A DNA stretch of 64,000 bases, taken from Stieleria magnilauensis (GTDB lineage: Bacteria; Planctomycetota; Planctomycetia; Pirellulales; Pirellulaceae). The notes beneath the pieces are model-generated. The model was not told where the DNA came from, did not search any database, and was given only the letters and a program-made list of their open reading frames with translations. A program made the position numbers and the translations under genes. The DNA is taken from contig CP036432.1 of the NCBI GenBank assembly GCA_007753675.1, forward strand, positions 4,376,394 to 4,440,393. Reading direction: 5' to 3'. Shown piece after piece: positions 17,013-29,200 of the stretch; the stretch's first letter is position 1, and each line of letters opens with the position of its first letter.

Positions 17013-18536
17013 ATGAGTCATTATTTGGGAATCGACATCGGCACCAGCGGCACCAAGACGCTGCTGATCGACGAGAGCGGAAAAGTCATTGCAGAAGCCG
17101 ATGCGACGTATCCGATGGAGCAACCGAAACCGGGCTGGACGCAGCAGGACCCGGAGGACTGGTGGAAAGCGACGGTCAAGACGGTGCGGGCGGTGATGCG
17201 GTCGTCCGGTTGCAAACCGGACGACGTCAAAGCGATCGGGTTGAGCGGCCAGATGCACGGCAGCGTCTTCTTGGACCGCGACGACAACGTCATCCGCCCA
17301 GCGCTGCTGTGGAATGACCAGCGCACCGCGGCCGAGTGCGACGAGATCACGTCTGCCGCCGGCGGACGCAAACGCTTGATCAAACTGGTCGCCAATCCCG
17401 CCCTGACGGGATTCCAAGCGCCCAAGGTATTGTGGCTGCGGAACAACGAGAAACGACACTTTGATGCCTTGGCCAAAGTCCTGTTGCCCAAGGACGACAT
17501 CCGGCGACGTCTGATCGGGGATTACGTGACCGAAGTCAGTGATGCCAGCGGCACGCTGTTCTTGGACGTCGTCCATCGAAAATGGTCCGCCCCGCTGCTT
17601 TCCAAACTCGGGCTCGATGCCGATCTGCTGCCCCGGGTGGTGGAGAGCCATGAAGTGACCGGGACGTTGACTAAGGCGGCCGCCAAGGCGCTCGGGTTGA
17701 CCACCGATTGCAAGGTGGTCGGTGGCGCGGGCGACTGTGCCGCCGGCGCGGTCGGCAACGGTGTCGTGAAAAAAGGTGTGCTCAGCACCTCGATCGGAAC
17801 CAGCGGCGTGATGTTTGTCCACAGCGACCAACCGCAATACGACGCGGCCGGACGCCTGCACACGTTTTGTCACGCCGTCGACGGCGCCTGGCACATGATG
17901 GGCGTCAACTTGACCAGCGGCGGATCGCTGCAGTGGTGGGTCGAATCGGTGCTGCAAGGGCTGGCCGGAATGGGCGGCAGCGACGTTTATCGGGCCGCCA
18001 CCGCCGAAGCGCAAGCCTGTCCCGCCGGCAGCAACGGATTGTTGTTCCTGCCTTACTTGAACGGGGAACGCACACCGCACGCCGACCCACAGGCACGCGG
18101 CGCGTTCGTCGGATTGAATCTGACGCACACCCGCGGTTCGATGACTCGCAGCGTGATGGAAGGCATCACGTTTGCGCTGCGGGACAGCCTGGAAATCATC
18201 ACCTCGTTGGATGTCCCCGTCCGCGAAATCCGCGCCTCCGGAGGCGGCAGCAAAAACCCATTCTGGCGACAAATGCAAGCCGACGTGTTTGGTAAAAAGA
18301 TCACGACGCTGAAAGTGGAACAAGGACCGGCCTATGGCGTCGCACTGTTGGCCGCCGTCGGCGATGGCGCGTACAAGAACGTCCAAGCGGCCTGCAAAGC
18401 GACCATCGAAGTCGCCGAGCAAACGCCCGCCGATCGAAAATCCGTCAAGGCCTACAACGAGTTGTTCCCCGTCTACCGAAAACTTTACCACGACCTGAAG
18501 GACTCGATGCAAACGCTGGCCGGACTTCAACAGTGA
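17013..18536 (+). CDS. xylB: Xylulokinase
   Basis: 507 residues, within the FGGY-kinase norm. It phosphorylates D-xylulose to xylulose-5-phosphate, linking pentose uptake to the pentose phosphate pathway. The N-terminal phosphate loop is YLGIDIGTSGTKTLLID. SGQMHGSVFLD and LLWNDQRTAAECDEI are the xylulokinase-specific substrate motifs. The second domain shows GAGDCAAGAVGNG, STSIGTSGVMF and the adenosine motif ASGGGSKNPFWRQMQADVFG. No xylose isomerase lies nearby. The divergent solute-binding lipoprotein gene may belong to the same pathway (inference). Confidence 0.93.
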   Translation: MSHYLGIDIGTSGTKTLLIDESGKVIAEADATYPMEQPKPGWTQQDPEDWWKATVKTVRAVMRSSGCKPDDVKAIGLSGQMHGSVFLDRDDNVIRPALLWNDQRTAAECDEITSAAGGRKRLIKLVANPALTGFQAPKVLWLRNNEKRHFDALAKVLLPKDDIRRRLIGDYVTEVSDASGTLFLDVVHRKWSAPLLSKLGLDADLLPRVVESHEVTGTLTKAAAKALGLTTDCKVVGGAGDCAAGAVGNGVVKKGVLSTSIGTSGVMFVHSDQPQYDAAGRLHTFCHAVDGAWHMMGVNLTSGGSLQWWVESVLQGLAGMGGSDVYRAATAEAQACPAGSNGLLFLPYLNGERTPHADPQARGAFVGLNLTHTRGSMTRSVMEGITFALRDSLEIITSLDVPVREIRASGGGSKNPFWRQMQADVFGKKITTLKVEQGPAYGVALLAAVGDGAYKNVQAACKATIEVAEQTPADRKSVKAYNELFPVYRKLYHDLKDSMQTLAGLQQ

Positions 18537-18596
18537 CGTCCGGCGAGAGGAAAGCACCGATCGATTGACCCGTTGGCACGAAACGGTTTGTGCATG

Positions 18597-18624
18597 GTTA
18601 GCGGCAGGGCGCAAGCCCTCCGGT
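18597..18624 (+). repeat. Single REP-like hairpin repeat
   Basis: One intact copy of the unit seen around the IS1182 element (TTAGCGGCAGGGCGCAAGCC plus CTCCGGT), between xylB and the crotonase gene. Confidence 0.85.
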
Positions 18625-18670
18625 ACTGCCGACGGACATCGGATCATCCCCCGCCCTCAAACCAAACATC

Positions 18671-19456
18671 ATGCAACACGTCGAACTGACCATCACCGAC
18701 CACGTCGCCACGTTGGCGCTCAAGCGGCCGGAGGTGTGCAATGCACTCGATTCGGCATTGATCGCCGATCTCAGTCTGGCGCTGTCGGACGTGCACCAGG
18801 AACGCCGCGTCGGCGCGGTGCTGATCACCGGCAAAGGCGACCATTTTTGCAGCGGCGTCGATCTCAAAGCGTTCGCCAAAGTCGCCGAGCTGGAACCGAT
18901 CGACGCCCAGGTCAAATGGTTCGAAGTCTGGCGTGAGCTGACCGAATTGTGCGAGACGATCTTGCGTTTCCCCAAACCCGTGATCGCCGCGGTCGATGGC
19001 CAAGCGATCGGCGCCGGACTGGCCATCGCCCTGGCCGCGGACATGATCGTGATGTCCGACCGCGCGGAACTGACGGCCAACGCCGCCGAGCGGGGATTGA
19101 TCGGCGGATTGACCGCGCCGTTGTTGTCCTTCCGTTTCGGCGCGGCCATCGCCGCGCGAATGCTGTTGACCGGCGCGCCGCTCGATGCCGCCGAAGCGTA
19201 TCGGTTGGGAATGTGTTGCGAAGTCGTCCCGGCGAGCCAAATCTGGATCGCGGCGACCGCGTGGGCCAAACGCTGCGGCGCGGCGCCACGGGAATCGCTG
19301 CAAGCGACCAAGCGGATGCTCAATGAAAGTATCGGCGAGACCTTGCTGACCAATTTGACCAACGGCGCCGCGACCGGGGCGACGGTGTGCAACACCGAGT
19401 CGGCGGCCGAGGGCATTCGAGCGTTCGTCGAGAAACGGATTCCCCAGTGGCCCTGA
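18671..19456 (+). CDS. Enoyl-CoA hydratase/isomerase (crotonase) family protein
   Basis: 261 residues. Crotonase-fold enzymes act on acyl-CoA thioesters. The oxyanion-hole motifs are visible: GKGDHFCSGVDLKAF (about residue 56) and DGQAIGAGLAIALAADM (about 112). The region that usually bears the second catalytic glutamate reads TANAAERGLIGGLTAPLLSF, so Glu in AERG is a candidate but its spacing differs from the classic hydratase. The exact reaction is not assigned. The stop overlaps the start of the kinase gene by 10 bp, implying co-transcription and possibly translational coupling. Confidence 0.88.
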   Translation: MQHVELTITDHVATLALKRPEVCNALDSALIADLSLALSDVHQERRVGAVLITGKGDHFCSGVDLKAFAKVAELEPIDAQVKWFEVWRELTELCETILRFPKPVIAAVDGQAIGAGLAIALAADMIVMSDRAELTANAAERGLIGGLTAPLLSFRFGAAIAARMLLTGAPLDAAEAYRLGMCCEVVPASQIWIAATAWAKRCGAAPRESLQATKRMLNESIGETLLTNLTNGAATGATVCNTESAAEGIRAFVEKRIPQWP

Positions 19457-22400
19457 GCATCGACGAAATTGCCACCCACGCGATCAGCCTGGACAACCCA
19501 GTCGAACGGGATGTCTATCTGGCCGCGGCCTGCGGGGCGGATCAATCGCTGCGAAAACGGGTCGACTCGCTGCTGGCCGCACTGGAGTCCGCCGACGACG
19601 CCAGCTTTCTCGCCTCGGGGCTGTTCGGCGGCGGTGACCGACCGGCGGGCCTGGCGGAAGACGGCATCGCGGAAATCGGTGACGCATCCGACGATTCCGC
19701 TGATCGGTTCGAACTGCGAAGCAAGCACGCCGTCGGCGGCTTGGGCGAAGTCTGGGTGGCCTGGGACCGGCAACTCGGACGCGAAGTGGCGCTGAAACAA
19801 ATGCGTCCGGAGTGGTCCGGAAATTTTAATGCCGCCGCGCGGTTTCGACGCGAAGCCGAAATCACGGGCTTTTTGGAACACCCCGGCGTCGTCCCGATTT
19901 ACGCCCTCGGTCAGCAAGCCGACCGACGGCCGTTTTACGCGATGCAATTCATCCGCGGACGAACCCTGCAACAGGTCGTCGAAGAACAGCTGCATCGCCC
20001 CGTCACTCCGCAAGCGCTGGCCTCCCAAGATCGATCGCCACGCTGGTACGACACCGCATCGCTACGCAAGATCCTCGATCACTTTGTCGATGTCTGCCAG
20101 ACGATCGACTACGCCCACTCGCGACAAGTCGTCCATCGCGATTTGAAACCCGCCAACATCATGTTGGGGACCTATGGGCGAACGCTGGTCGTCGATTGGG
20201 GGCTCGCCAAATGGCTGGACCCCTCGGTGCGTCCCAGTGATTCACCGGGCACCGAGAAAGAGATCGACCAACAGATCGATGCCACGCTTTCTCTGGCCAA
20301 CCAAAATGATTCCTCCGTCGATGAAACCTGCCAGGGCACCACGCTCGGCACGCCCCGGTACATGAGCCCGGAACAGGCGGCGGGGATGATCGACCAGATC
20401 GGACCGGCCGCGGACATCTATTGCTTGGGCGCGACGCTCTATTTCATCCTGACCGGCCAGGCGCCGCACGCCGGTGAAGCGGATCTGCAGTCCACTTTCA
20501 ATCGGATCATCGAAGGCCGATTTGACCCGCCGACGAAAGTGCGTCACGAGATCCCCGGCGCCTTGCAAGCGATCATCTTGAAATCGATGGCCACGCGGAT
20601 GTCCCAGCGCTACGCCTCCGCCGGCGACCTGGCCGAGGACGTGCAAAAGTATCTGGCCGATCAACCGATCAGCGTGTTCACCGATCCTCCGATCGAACGG
20701 ACGCTGCGTTGGGCTCGCAATCACCGCGCCTGGACCGCGGCACTGGCGGTCGGTTTGCTGCTGACGTTTGTCGGCACCATCGCCGGTGTGATGGTGCGGG
20801 GCGAGATGAACCGCCGCGCGATGGAAGCGGCGCGAATCGAAACCGAAAAAGAACGTGAGATCCGGTTTCAAGAAGAGACACGTCGGTTGGAGGCGGTGGC
20901 GGCGTCCGGTGCCGCGCTCCAACGCAGCGAAGCGGCGCTGGCGGAAAGCCGTTATGCGGACGCCGCCGCGCTGGTCGGTGTCGCCATCGATCGAATGGAA
21001 CACCATGACTCGCTGGCCGGGCAACGCGAATCCCTGATCAGCCGCCGCGATCGGCTGCAGCGTTTGGGACGGTTTCATGCGCTGCAGCGTGAAGGCGAAG
21101 ATCTGGACCACTTGGCACGCGACACCGAAGCCGCAGTCTTGCTGCAAGCTTCACTCGATGAGTTGGGCGTCTGGAAAAGCGACACGTGGTGGGACGACTT
21201 GCCGGATGAGGATCTGACCGCACTGCAACGCGACCGGCTGCGTTGGCAGGTCTATCGTATCTTGACCGCCCTGAATTCGTTGTACGTGACCAAAATGGTT
21301 GTCGCGATGGGCGGCGACTCCGATGGCGGATCACCGAGTACGTTGAAGTTGATTCGCAGCTACTTGTCGTCCGGCGTTGGCAAACGGGAAGCGCGGGCAG
21401 CGATGGAGCTGACCACACGGATCCAATCGTTCCGACGCAGCGAATCGGCTCGGTGGTTGGGAAGCATCGCCTCGTTTCGGCTCAGCGGCGGAAAACGCGT
21501 GGAACCGGCCGAACTGGGGCCGCCCCGAAATCCAGCCGATGGTCGATCGATGGCGATCTTCAGCCTGATCGCGAGCGTCGATGCCAACTACCGCTCCTGG
21601 TTTAAAAACTACGGCGAGGCGTTCATGGAACCGAGCGACGACGATCCCGCCGACCGGGCACTCGACGTCGCATTGGAGTCGCTGCGACGCGTTTCCGACC
21701 AGGCACCGGATGACTGCTGGATCCACCTGACCATTGCCCAAGCGTATTACTTGAAGGCGCAGCGGGCCGAATCCAACGACGACTTCGACAACGCCCTGTT
21801 GTACTACGAACTCGCGCGCGGCGAATATGGACGCTGCATCGCGATTCGCCCCGGCGCCGCGTTTGTGTTCGCCGATCGATCCACCGTCGCGCTCCGCCAA
21901 GCCGTCTTGCTACGCGATCATCCGAAATCCCACGCCAGCCACCGGCCCCGCGCCAAGGAACTTCTGCAGACCAGCTTTCGTGATGCCAGCCAAGCCAAGC
22001 GACTCAAGCCGGACGCGCATTGGGTGTACTGGCATGTCGGGGCGACCGCTGCGGAGCTCGGGCAGACCGACACGGCGATCGAAGCCTTTTTCCAGGCCGT
22101 CGAACTGGGTCTGGACCTGCAGGACACGATGGATGGCCCGCTGGTGCGACTGGACGATCTCCGCGGACGCGCACAAGCGATTGAATTCGCCTACCGCGAT
22201 TCCGACCGCCTCGCCAACCTGACCGGCCCGGATCGCGCCGCCAGTCGCCGCGCGTCACTGATCGCATCGCTGGAGTATTCGCGCGGCAATCGAGAGCCCG
22301 CGCGGATCTGGTCGGCCAAAGCGATCGAGTTGGACGGCGACAACTCACGCGCCCACCAGATCGCCGGTTGGTGCGCCTTCCATGACCCGTCTTGGGAAAC

Positions 22401-23403
22401 GGCGCAGCGGCATTTTGAAAACGCGATTCGTCTGTCACCGACCGATACCGTTTCGCTGATCGGCGCCGCACGCGTCGCCGAACAAATCGATGCTCAGAGA
22501 TCGACGCAGGACGCCGGCCAGGAAGCAATGCACAGCGGGCAACTGGAGCAATCCGACAAGTGGTACCGTGCCGCCATCGAGGCGGCCGTTTCCCAGCGGC
22601 ATCGTTCGACCGCTTGGTTCGGATTGGCGAAACGTGAATTGCGACGCGGAGCGTTGGACCGGGCGCTCGCGGCGATCGAATCCGCCCGAACGCTCGACCC
22701 GGCCTGTGACGTTTCCCGGTTTATCGATTTGTCTCGCACCGAAGCCAGGCGGTTGCTGCTGCATGCCCGCTCGGCGCCCGACGAACGCGAGAAACAACAG
22801 GCACTCGATCAGATTCAAGCGTTAAAAAACTTCCTCGACGAAATCTCGTCGCTGCCGATCGCTTCAGTCAACCAAATCGTCGACTCGGCCAGTGACCGCC
22901 CGCCCGCCACGTTGCCGCTGCTCGGCAGCGATTTCGAATTGCCTTTGGAAACCTATTGGCGACTCGAATCGGTCAGCCAGTCCAGCGATTCCGGCGAACA
23001 GATTCTCGGCGGCAGCCCTCCCTTGGCCGTCGTGTCAGACGATGCAAAATCGGGCAATTGGTGCTTGACGATTCGCCGCACCGAACGCGAGCGGCCCACC
23101 GGCAACTGGGCATTGTCCCAAACCATCCCTGCCACAACGGGACTGGATTATCGCGTCACGGCACGGGTTCAATCGAAAGACACAGACCGGCAAACGGCAC
23201 AACTTGTGGTGCGTCACGCGGGAGCCGAACTGGTACGTCTGGAATTGGCGGGCGAGCGCGACACCTGGACGCGTCGGGCCGGCGAGTTTTCGATTCGGCG
23301 CACCGACACGTCGATCGATCCGTTGGAAATCCGCATCGAAGTCGCCGACCCGGAATTTGGAAGTGTCCTGTTGGATGAAATAAAAGTGACGCGGATCGAG
23401 TGA
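19447..23403 (+). CDS. Giant membrane Ser/Thr protein kinase with TPR-like and carbohydrate-binding-like C-terminal regions
   Basis: 1318 residues from the GTG at 19447, chosen because MALSIDEIATHAISLDNP is the usual N-terminal helix of this planctomycete kinase group. The kinase domain spans about residues 95-415: a degenerate glycine loop (AVGGLGEVWVAW), Lys in REVALKQM, HRDLKPANIML (about 229) and GTPRYMSPEQAAG. The DFG motif reads DWG (VVDWGLAK). A transmembrane helix follows at about 425-447 (ALAVGLLLTFVGTIAGVMV), then a coiled coil rich in Glu/Arg/Ala and TPR-like helical repeats to about 1130. The last ~170 residues form a jelly-roll-like domain (TYWRLESVS, YRVTARVQSKD, SVLLDEIKVTRIE) resembling carbohydrate-binding modules. 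The substrate is unknown. Confidence 0.9.
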   Translation: MALSIDEIATHAISLDNPVERDVYLAAACGADQSLRKRVDSLLAALESADDASFLASGLFGGGDRPAGLAEDGIAEIGDASDDSADRFELRSKHAVGGLGEVWVAWDRQLGREVALKQMRPEWSGNFNAAARFRREAEITGFLEHPGVVPIYALGQQADRRPFYAMQFIRGRTLQQVVEEQLHRPVTPQALASQDRSPRWYDTASLRKILDHFVDVCQTIDYAHSRQVVHRDLKPANIMLGTYGRTLVVDWGLAKWLDPSVRPSDSPGTEKEIDQQIDATLSLANQNDSSVDETCQGTTLGTPRYMSPEQAAGMIDQIGPAADIYCLGATLYFILTGQAPHAGEADLQSTFNRIIEGRFDPPTKVRHEIPGALQAIILKSMATRMSQRYASAGDLAEDVQKYLADQPISVFTDPPIERTLRWARNHRAWTAALAVGLLLTFVGTIAGVMVRGEMNRRAMEAARIETEKEREIRFQEETRRLEAVAASGAALQRSEAALAESRYADAAALVGVAIDRMEHHDSLAGQRESLISRRDRLQRLGRFHALQREGEDLDHLARDTEAAVLLQASLDELGVWKSDTWWDDLPDEDLTALQRDRLRWQVYRILTALNSLYVTKMVVAMGGDSDGGSPSTLKLIRSYLSSGVGKREARAAMELTTRIQSFRRSESARWLGSIASFRLSGGKRVEPAELGPPRNPADGRSMAIFSLIASVDANYRSWFKNYGEAFMEPSDDDPADRALDVALESLRRVSDQAPDDCWIHLTIAQAYYLKAQRAESNDDFDNALLYYELARGEYGRCIAIRPGAAFVFADRSTVALRQAVLLRDHPKSHASHRPRAKELLQTSFRDASQAKRLKPDAHWVYWHVGATAAELGQTDTAIEAFFQAVELGLDLQDTMDGPLVRLDDLRGRAQAIEFAYRDSDRLANLTGPDRAASRRASLIASLEYSRGNREPARIWSAKAIELDGDNSRAHQIAGWCAFHDPSWETAQRHFENAIRLSPTDTVSLIGAARVAEQIDAQRSTQDAGQEAMHSGQLEQSDKWYRAAIEAAVSQRHRSTAWFGLAKRELRRGALDRALAAIESARTLDPACDVSRFIDLSRTEARRLLLHARSAPDEREKQQALDQIQALKNFLDEISSLPIASVNQIVDSASDRPPATLPLLGSDFELPLETYWRLESVSQSSDSGEQILGGSPPLAVVSDDAKSGNWCLTIRRTERERPTGNWALSQTIPATTGLDYRVTARVQSKDTDRQTAQLVVRHAGAELVRLELAGERDTWTRRAGEFSIRRTDTSIDPLEIRIEVADPEFGSVLLDEIKVTRIE

Positions 23404-23512
23404 CCAGTTGCCGTCGGTCACGCGGTGCAGGGCGATCGGCATGCACAGCAATGCCTCCCTCGCCTAAAATAAAGGAAAGTTCGAACTAGGCTTCCCCAGG
23501 GAGACTTTTGCG

Positions 23513-25221
<1,709 letters not shown>

Positions 25222-25225
<4 letters not shown>

Positions 25226-25602
25226 CTGGGCTTGTGCTTGCTGTGACAGGCTTTGCAATTGCTCGCTTTCTTCAGCATCGCGCTGGCGTCGGCGTCACCT
25301 TCGACCGCGGCCTTGCCGGCTTTGACCAACGCACCGGTCAGCTCTTTCCAACTTTCTTCCTCGCCACGCGGTGGCTCGTTCTTCGAAAGGGCGACCAGCA
25401 TCGCGTGCAACTTCTTGGCGTCTTCGGCCGATCCGTCGCCACCGGCCACCTTTTTCAGCAACGGCCCCTTGAAGGCCTCTTTCATCACCTGCTTGGTCTT
25501 GAACTTGGGCTTGTCACCGTCATCGTCTGCGGCAATCGCCGGCAACCCGATCAAGGCCACCGCGACTAAACAAACCAGCCCACCGAAAATCTTCGCTCTC
25601 AT
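25222..25602 (-). CDS. Small exported mono-haem cytochrome-like protein
   Basis: 126 residues from the ATG at 25602, the start of a clear signal peptide (MRAKIFGGLVCLVAVALIGL, then PAIAADDD). A single haem-binding CxxCH sits at the very C-terminus (SNCKACHSKHKPS), preceded by a helical Lys/Ala/Glu-rich region. The overall pattern matches small periplasmic cytochromes common in planctomycetes, where the CxxCH is C-terminal as in c-prime-type proteins. The partner redox enzyme is not evident. It is convergent with the decarboxylase, whose stop codon it overlaps. Confidence 0.82.
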
Positions 25603-25770
25603 CGTTGTCAACTCTCTTAATGGTACCATGAAGAAAAACCGGCCCGGGCGCTCCTCCGGATAGCGATAGATATAGGTGATCGGTCGGGCGTGTGCCACAA
25701 AAGCAGTGCCAGTGGACGGTAATTGTCGAGAATTCCCCAAACGAGTCGCTCTCCGGGTAACCAATTGTTC

Positions 25771-26247
25771 ATGAACAAGCTGAGTCAAAACCAACGCGAA
25801 CAAATCCTCTCGGAGTTCCAGACACGCGGCAAAATTGCGGCCGTCAAACGGTACAAGGATTGGATGAAGTGCTCTCTGCTGGAAGCCAAGAACGCCGTCG
25901 AAGCCATCGAGCGTGATGCGGAGGACGTCGAAGCCGACCAACCACAGTCGTCGGACTCGGTCGAATGGGACCGTGCCATGCGCGAGATCGACGAGGCCCT
26001 CGCTCGACGCAAGAAACTCAGAGCAGTAAAGATTTATCGCCAACTCTCCGGCAAGTCGCTTCGAGAATGCAGGGCCTTTGTGGATGCCAGGATGGAGCAG
26101 TCTCGATCAACCTCCGCGGAGTCGCCGGCCAGTTCGACGGCGGTCGATTCGCAACGCTCGGGATGCTTTTCTGGAATACTGCTCTTTGCCAGCCTGACCG
26201 GGCTGTGCTGCATCAGCGGTTTGATTGCAATTATAATTCTCGAATGA
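25771..26247 (+). CDS. L7/L12 C-terminal-like duplicated helix protein with C-terminal transmembrane anchor
   Basis: 158 residues from the ATG at 25771. Two segments, residues 21-46 (KIAAVKRYKDWMKCSLLEAK) and 82-106 (KLRAVKIYRQLSGKSLRECR), each match the pattern of the ribosomal L7/L12 C-terminal domain (xAIKxYRexTGxxLkEAKxxVe). Here they are duplicated with an acidic linker between. A C-terminal hydrophobic helix (about 134-157, GILLFASLTGLCCISGLIAI) would leave the rest in the cytoplasm. Its TGA overlaps the ATG of the giant secreted protein gene as ATGA (26244-26247), suggesting translational coupling. The function is unknown; a membrane-attached protein-protein interaction module is an inference. 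Confidence 0.72.
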   Translation: MNKLSQNQREQILSEFQTRGKIAAVKRYKDWMKCSLLEAKNAVEAIERDAEDVEADQPQSSDSVEWDRAMREIDEALARRKKLRAVKIYRQLSGKSLRECRAFVDARMEQSRSTSAESPASSTAVDSQRSGCFSGILLFASLTGLCCISGLIAIIILE

Positions 26248-29200
26248 AATTATCATTCGCTCGACGAGTCCGCTACGCGAAGCTCAAGGGCCGACGGCTA
26301 CGACTGCAACACTTAGAACCGCGTCAGTTGCTCGCCGCCGGTGCGGATTTGGCGTTTTACGAATTTGCCAATCACACCACGGCAACACCGGAACTGTTTT
26401 CGGTCGACACGCATGCGCAGACGACCGCCAGCGACATCAACTCGCCGCTCGGCCTGGGATGGACCGGAAACGGCGAACCGCCGAACGGTCTGGCGCTCGG
26501 TGGTGCATTCAACGAAACCAGCGAACCGACACCCGCCGGCGGCCAGGACGATTATTTTGAATTGACGATCACGCCCGACCCCGGTTACGTGTTAAACCTC
26601 GCTCGATTCAGCATGCAGATCCGTCGCAACGATCCCGATTCCAAGGACAGTTACTCCGTCTACTTTGACAACGATCCGGGACCCGGCGGAGACAACTTCA
26701 CGACGAAACTGGCCAGCGGAAAAATCACCAGCGAAGACGTTTTTGAATCGATCAGCATTCCCCTGGAAGACGTGCCGGGATTGGCCGACCAAACCACGCC
26801 GATCACCTTTCGCGTGTACGCTTGGGGAACGGTGGGCTTGAACGCGATGCGGCTGGACAACATCCGTGTGCAGGAAGTGCAACGGACGGTCAGCGAATCG
26901 TCGTTGGCCTACTATGGCGATGCGGGTCGATTGCTTCATCCGTTGGACGCATTTGGCAATCGCATCGTCGATTTTTCGGCCGCCGGCTATCGCAACAGCA
27001 ACGAACCCTTGCCGGATGTCACCGCGACAATTGATCCATCGCGGTTTGTCACGGTCGCCCCCGTCGCCGGTGATGACATGGCGAGTCTGCAGGCTGCGAT
27101 CGATCAAGTCGGATCGTTGCCCGTCGCATCCGACGGCTATCGCGGCGTCGTGCAATTGACCGCCGGCGAATACCAAATCAGCGACCGACTCACGATCCTC
27201 GACAGCGGCGTGGTCTTACGCGGCGTCGGCGACGGCGACGATCCGCTGACCAGCACCATCCTCCGCGCGACCGGAACGACACAGCGGTCGGTCATCGTCG
27301 TCGGCCGGTCGTCCGGTTTCGCGTCCGGCATCGCCAACACGACGCACAACATCGTCGACAAATACGTGCCCGTGGGCGCGACAAGCCTGCGCGTCGATTC
27401 GACGGCCAACTGGAGTGTCGGCGATCCCGTCGTCGTCAAACGGCCCAGCACCGCCGAGTGGATCACCGCGATCGGCATGGACAACATTCCGCCGCGCAGT
27501 GACGGCGGAACCGTCAATCAATGGGCACCCGGCGGAAACTTTGACCATCTGTACGAACGCGTGATCACCCGGATCGAAGGCGATCGCGTCTTTCTCAATG
27601 CGCCGTTGATGTCGTCGTTTCAACAGGAATACGGCGGCGGCACCGTGTTTCGATACACGTTCCCCCGCATCGAAAACGTCGGCATCGAAAACATCCGCGG
27701 CGTGTCCGACTTTGTCAGCCCGACCGACGAGGCGCATGCCAGCACTTTCATCGAACTGCAATCCGTTCAAGACGCCTGGGTCCGCAACGTCACCGGACAA
27801 CATTTCATCTTCGCAACCGTTCATGCGACCAGTCGTGCGATCCGAGTCACCGTGGACGATGCCCAGAGCTTGGATCCCGTTTCCATCATCACCGGTGCCC
27901 GACGATACCCCTTCACGATCGATGGGCAATTCGTGTTGATGCAGAACCTCTACTCGGAAAACGGACGGCACGATTTTGTCAACAATTCCTCCTGGCGGAA
28001 TCGCGGACCAAACGTTTTTCTCAACGGAACGGCGGTCGATTCCCACAGTTCCACCGGCCCCCACCAACGCTGGTCGTCGGGCACGCTTTATGACACGATC
28101 ACGACCGACAATCTGATCGAAGCACGCAACCGAGGCAATTTCGGCAGCGGACACGGTTGGGGCGGCGCCAGCATGGTGTTCTGGAACGCGCGTGCCGAAC
28201 AGTTCATCGTTCAGAACCCGCAAACGGCCCAAAACTGGGTGATCGGGTCGACAGGCACACTGGTCAACGAAACGCGTTTCGGCCCCCAACCGCCGGCAAC
28301 CGTCGACGCACACGCCACGCCGATCGATTTTGGCGACCCACAAAACCCGACCAGCAGCCTGTTCGTTGCCCAACACAACCAGCGGATGGCCGACCCGACC
28401 GCGGAAACCCGTGAGTACGTGCTGGGAGATTTCGATTCGCTCACCTACGACGGTTCGACCTCGGCAGATTCGCTGCCCGTCGATCCACAATGGATGAGCG
28501 ACGTGACGACGTTGGCGGCGGGAACACCGATCCGGTCCAGCGACCAAGTGACCGACGGCCAGTACGTCACCTTTCGTTTCCAATACGCGCTGGACACCCA
28601 CGAGGTGGTGCGTTCGGCGGTGCTGTCGTTGGGATTACGGGGAACCGGTGGAGCGACGTCCGATGATTCCATCTGGATCGACGACCTTTCGCGACCGCGA
28701 TCGCTCGGCTCCCTTGGCATCACCGCTCCGCTGTCGACTTCCGAAACAACGACGCTGACGGTCGAACTGACCGGTCGGGATCTGATCGCGGCTCAAGACG
28801 GACAGCTGGACGTCTTGATCGGCCAGCACAGCGCCGTGGATTGGGCGGTCTTGAATCTGTCGGTCACCGAGCTCGACGTGTTTGATTTCGGCGATGCCCC
28901 CGCATCGTATCCCACAACCCTGGCCCAAGACGGAGCACGCCACGGAGCGACCGGGCCGCGTCTGGGCGAAACGCGCGATGAAGAATCCGATGGCGTGGCG
29001 TCCGCGGGAGCCGATGCGGATTTGGACGACGGAGTGTTGTTCGGTGCCATTCGCATGGGTCACCCGATGGCGGGCGTGAACATCGATCTGCAAAACGCGG
29101 CCGAAGCCAAAGTCGATGTCTGGGTCGATTTTGATTTTGACGGGACCTGGCAACCGAACGAACAAGTCCTTTCCGCCGCCCCCGTTTCCGCGGGACTGCA

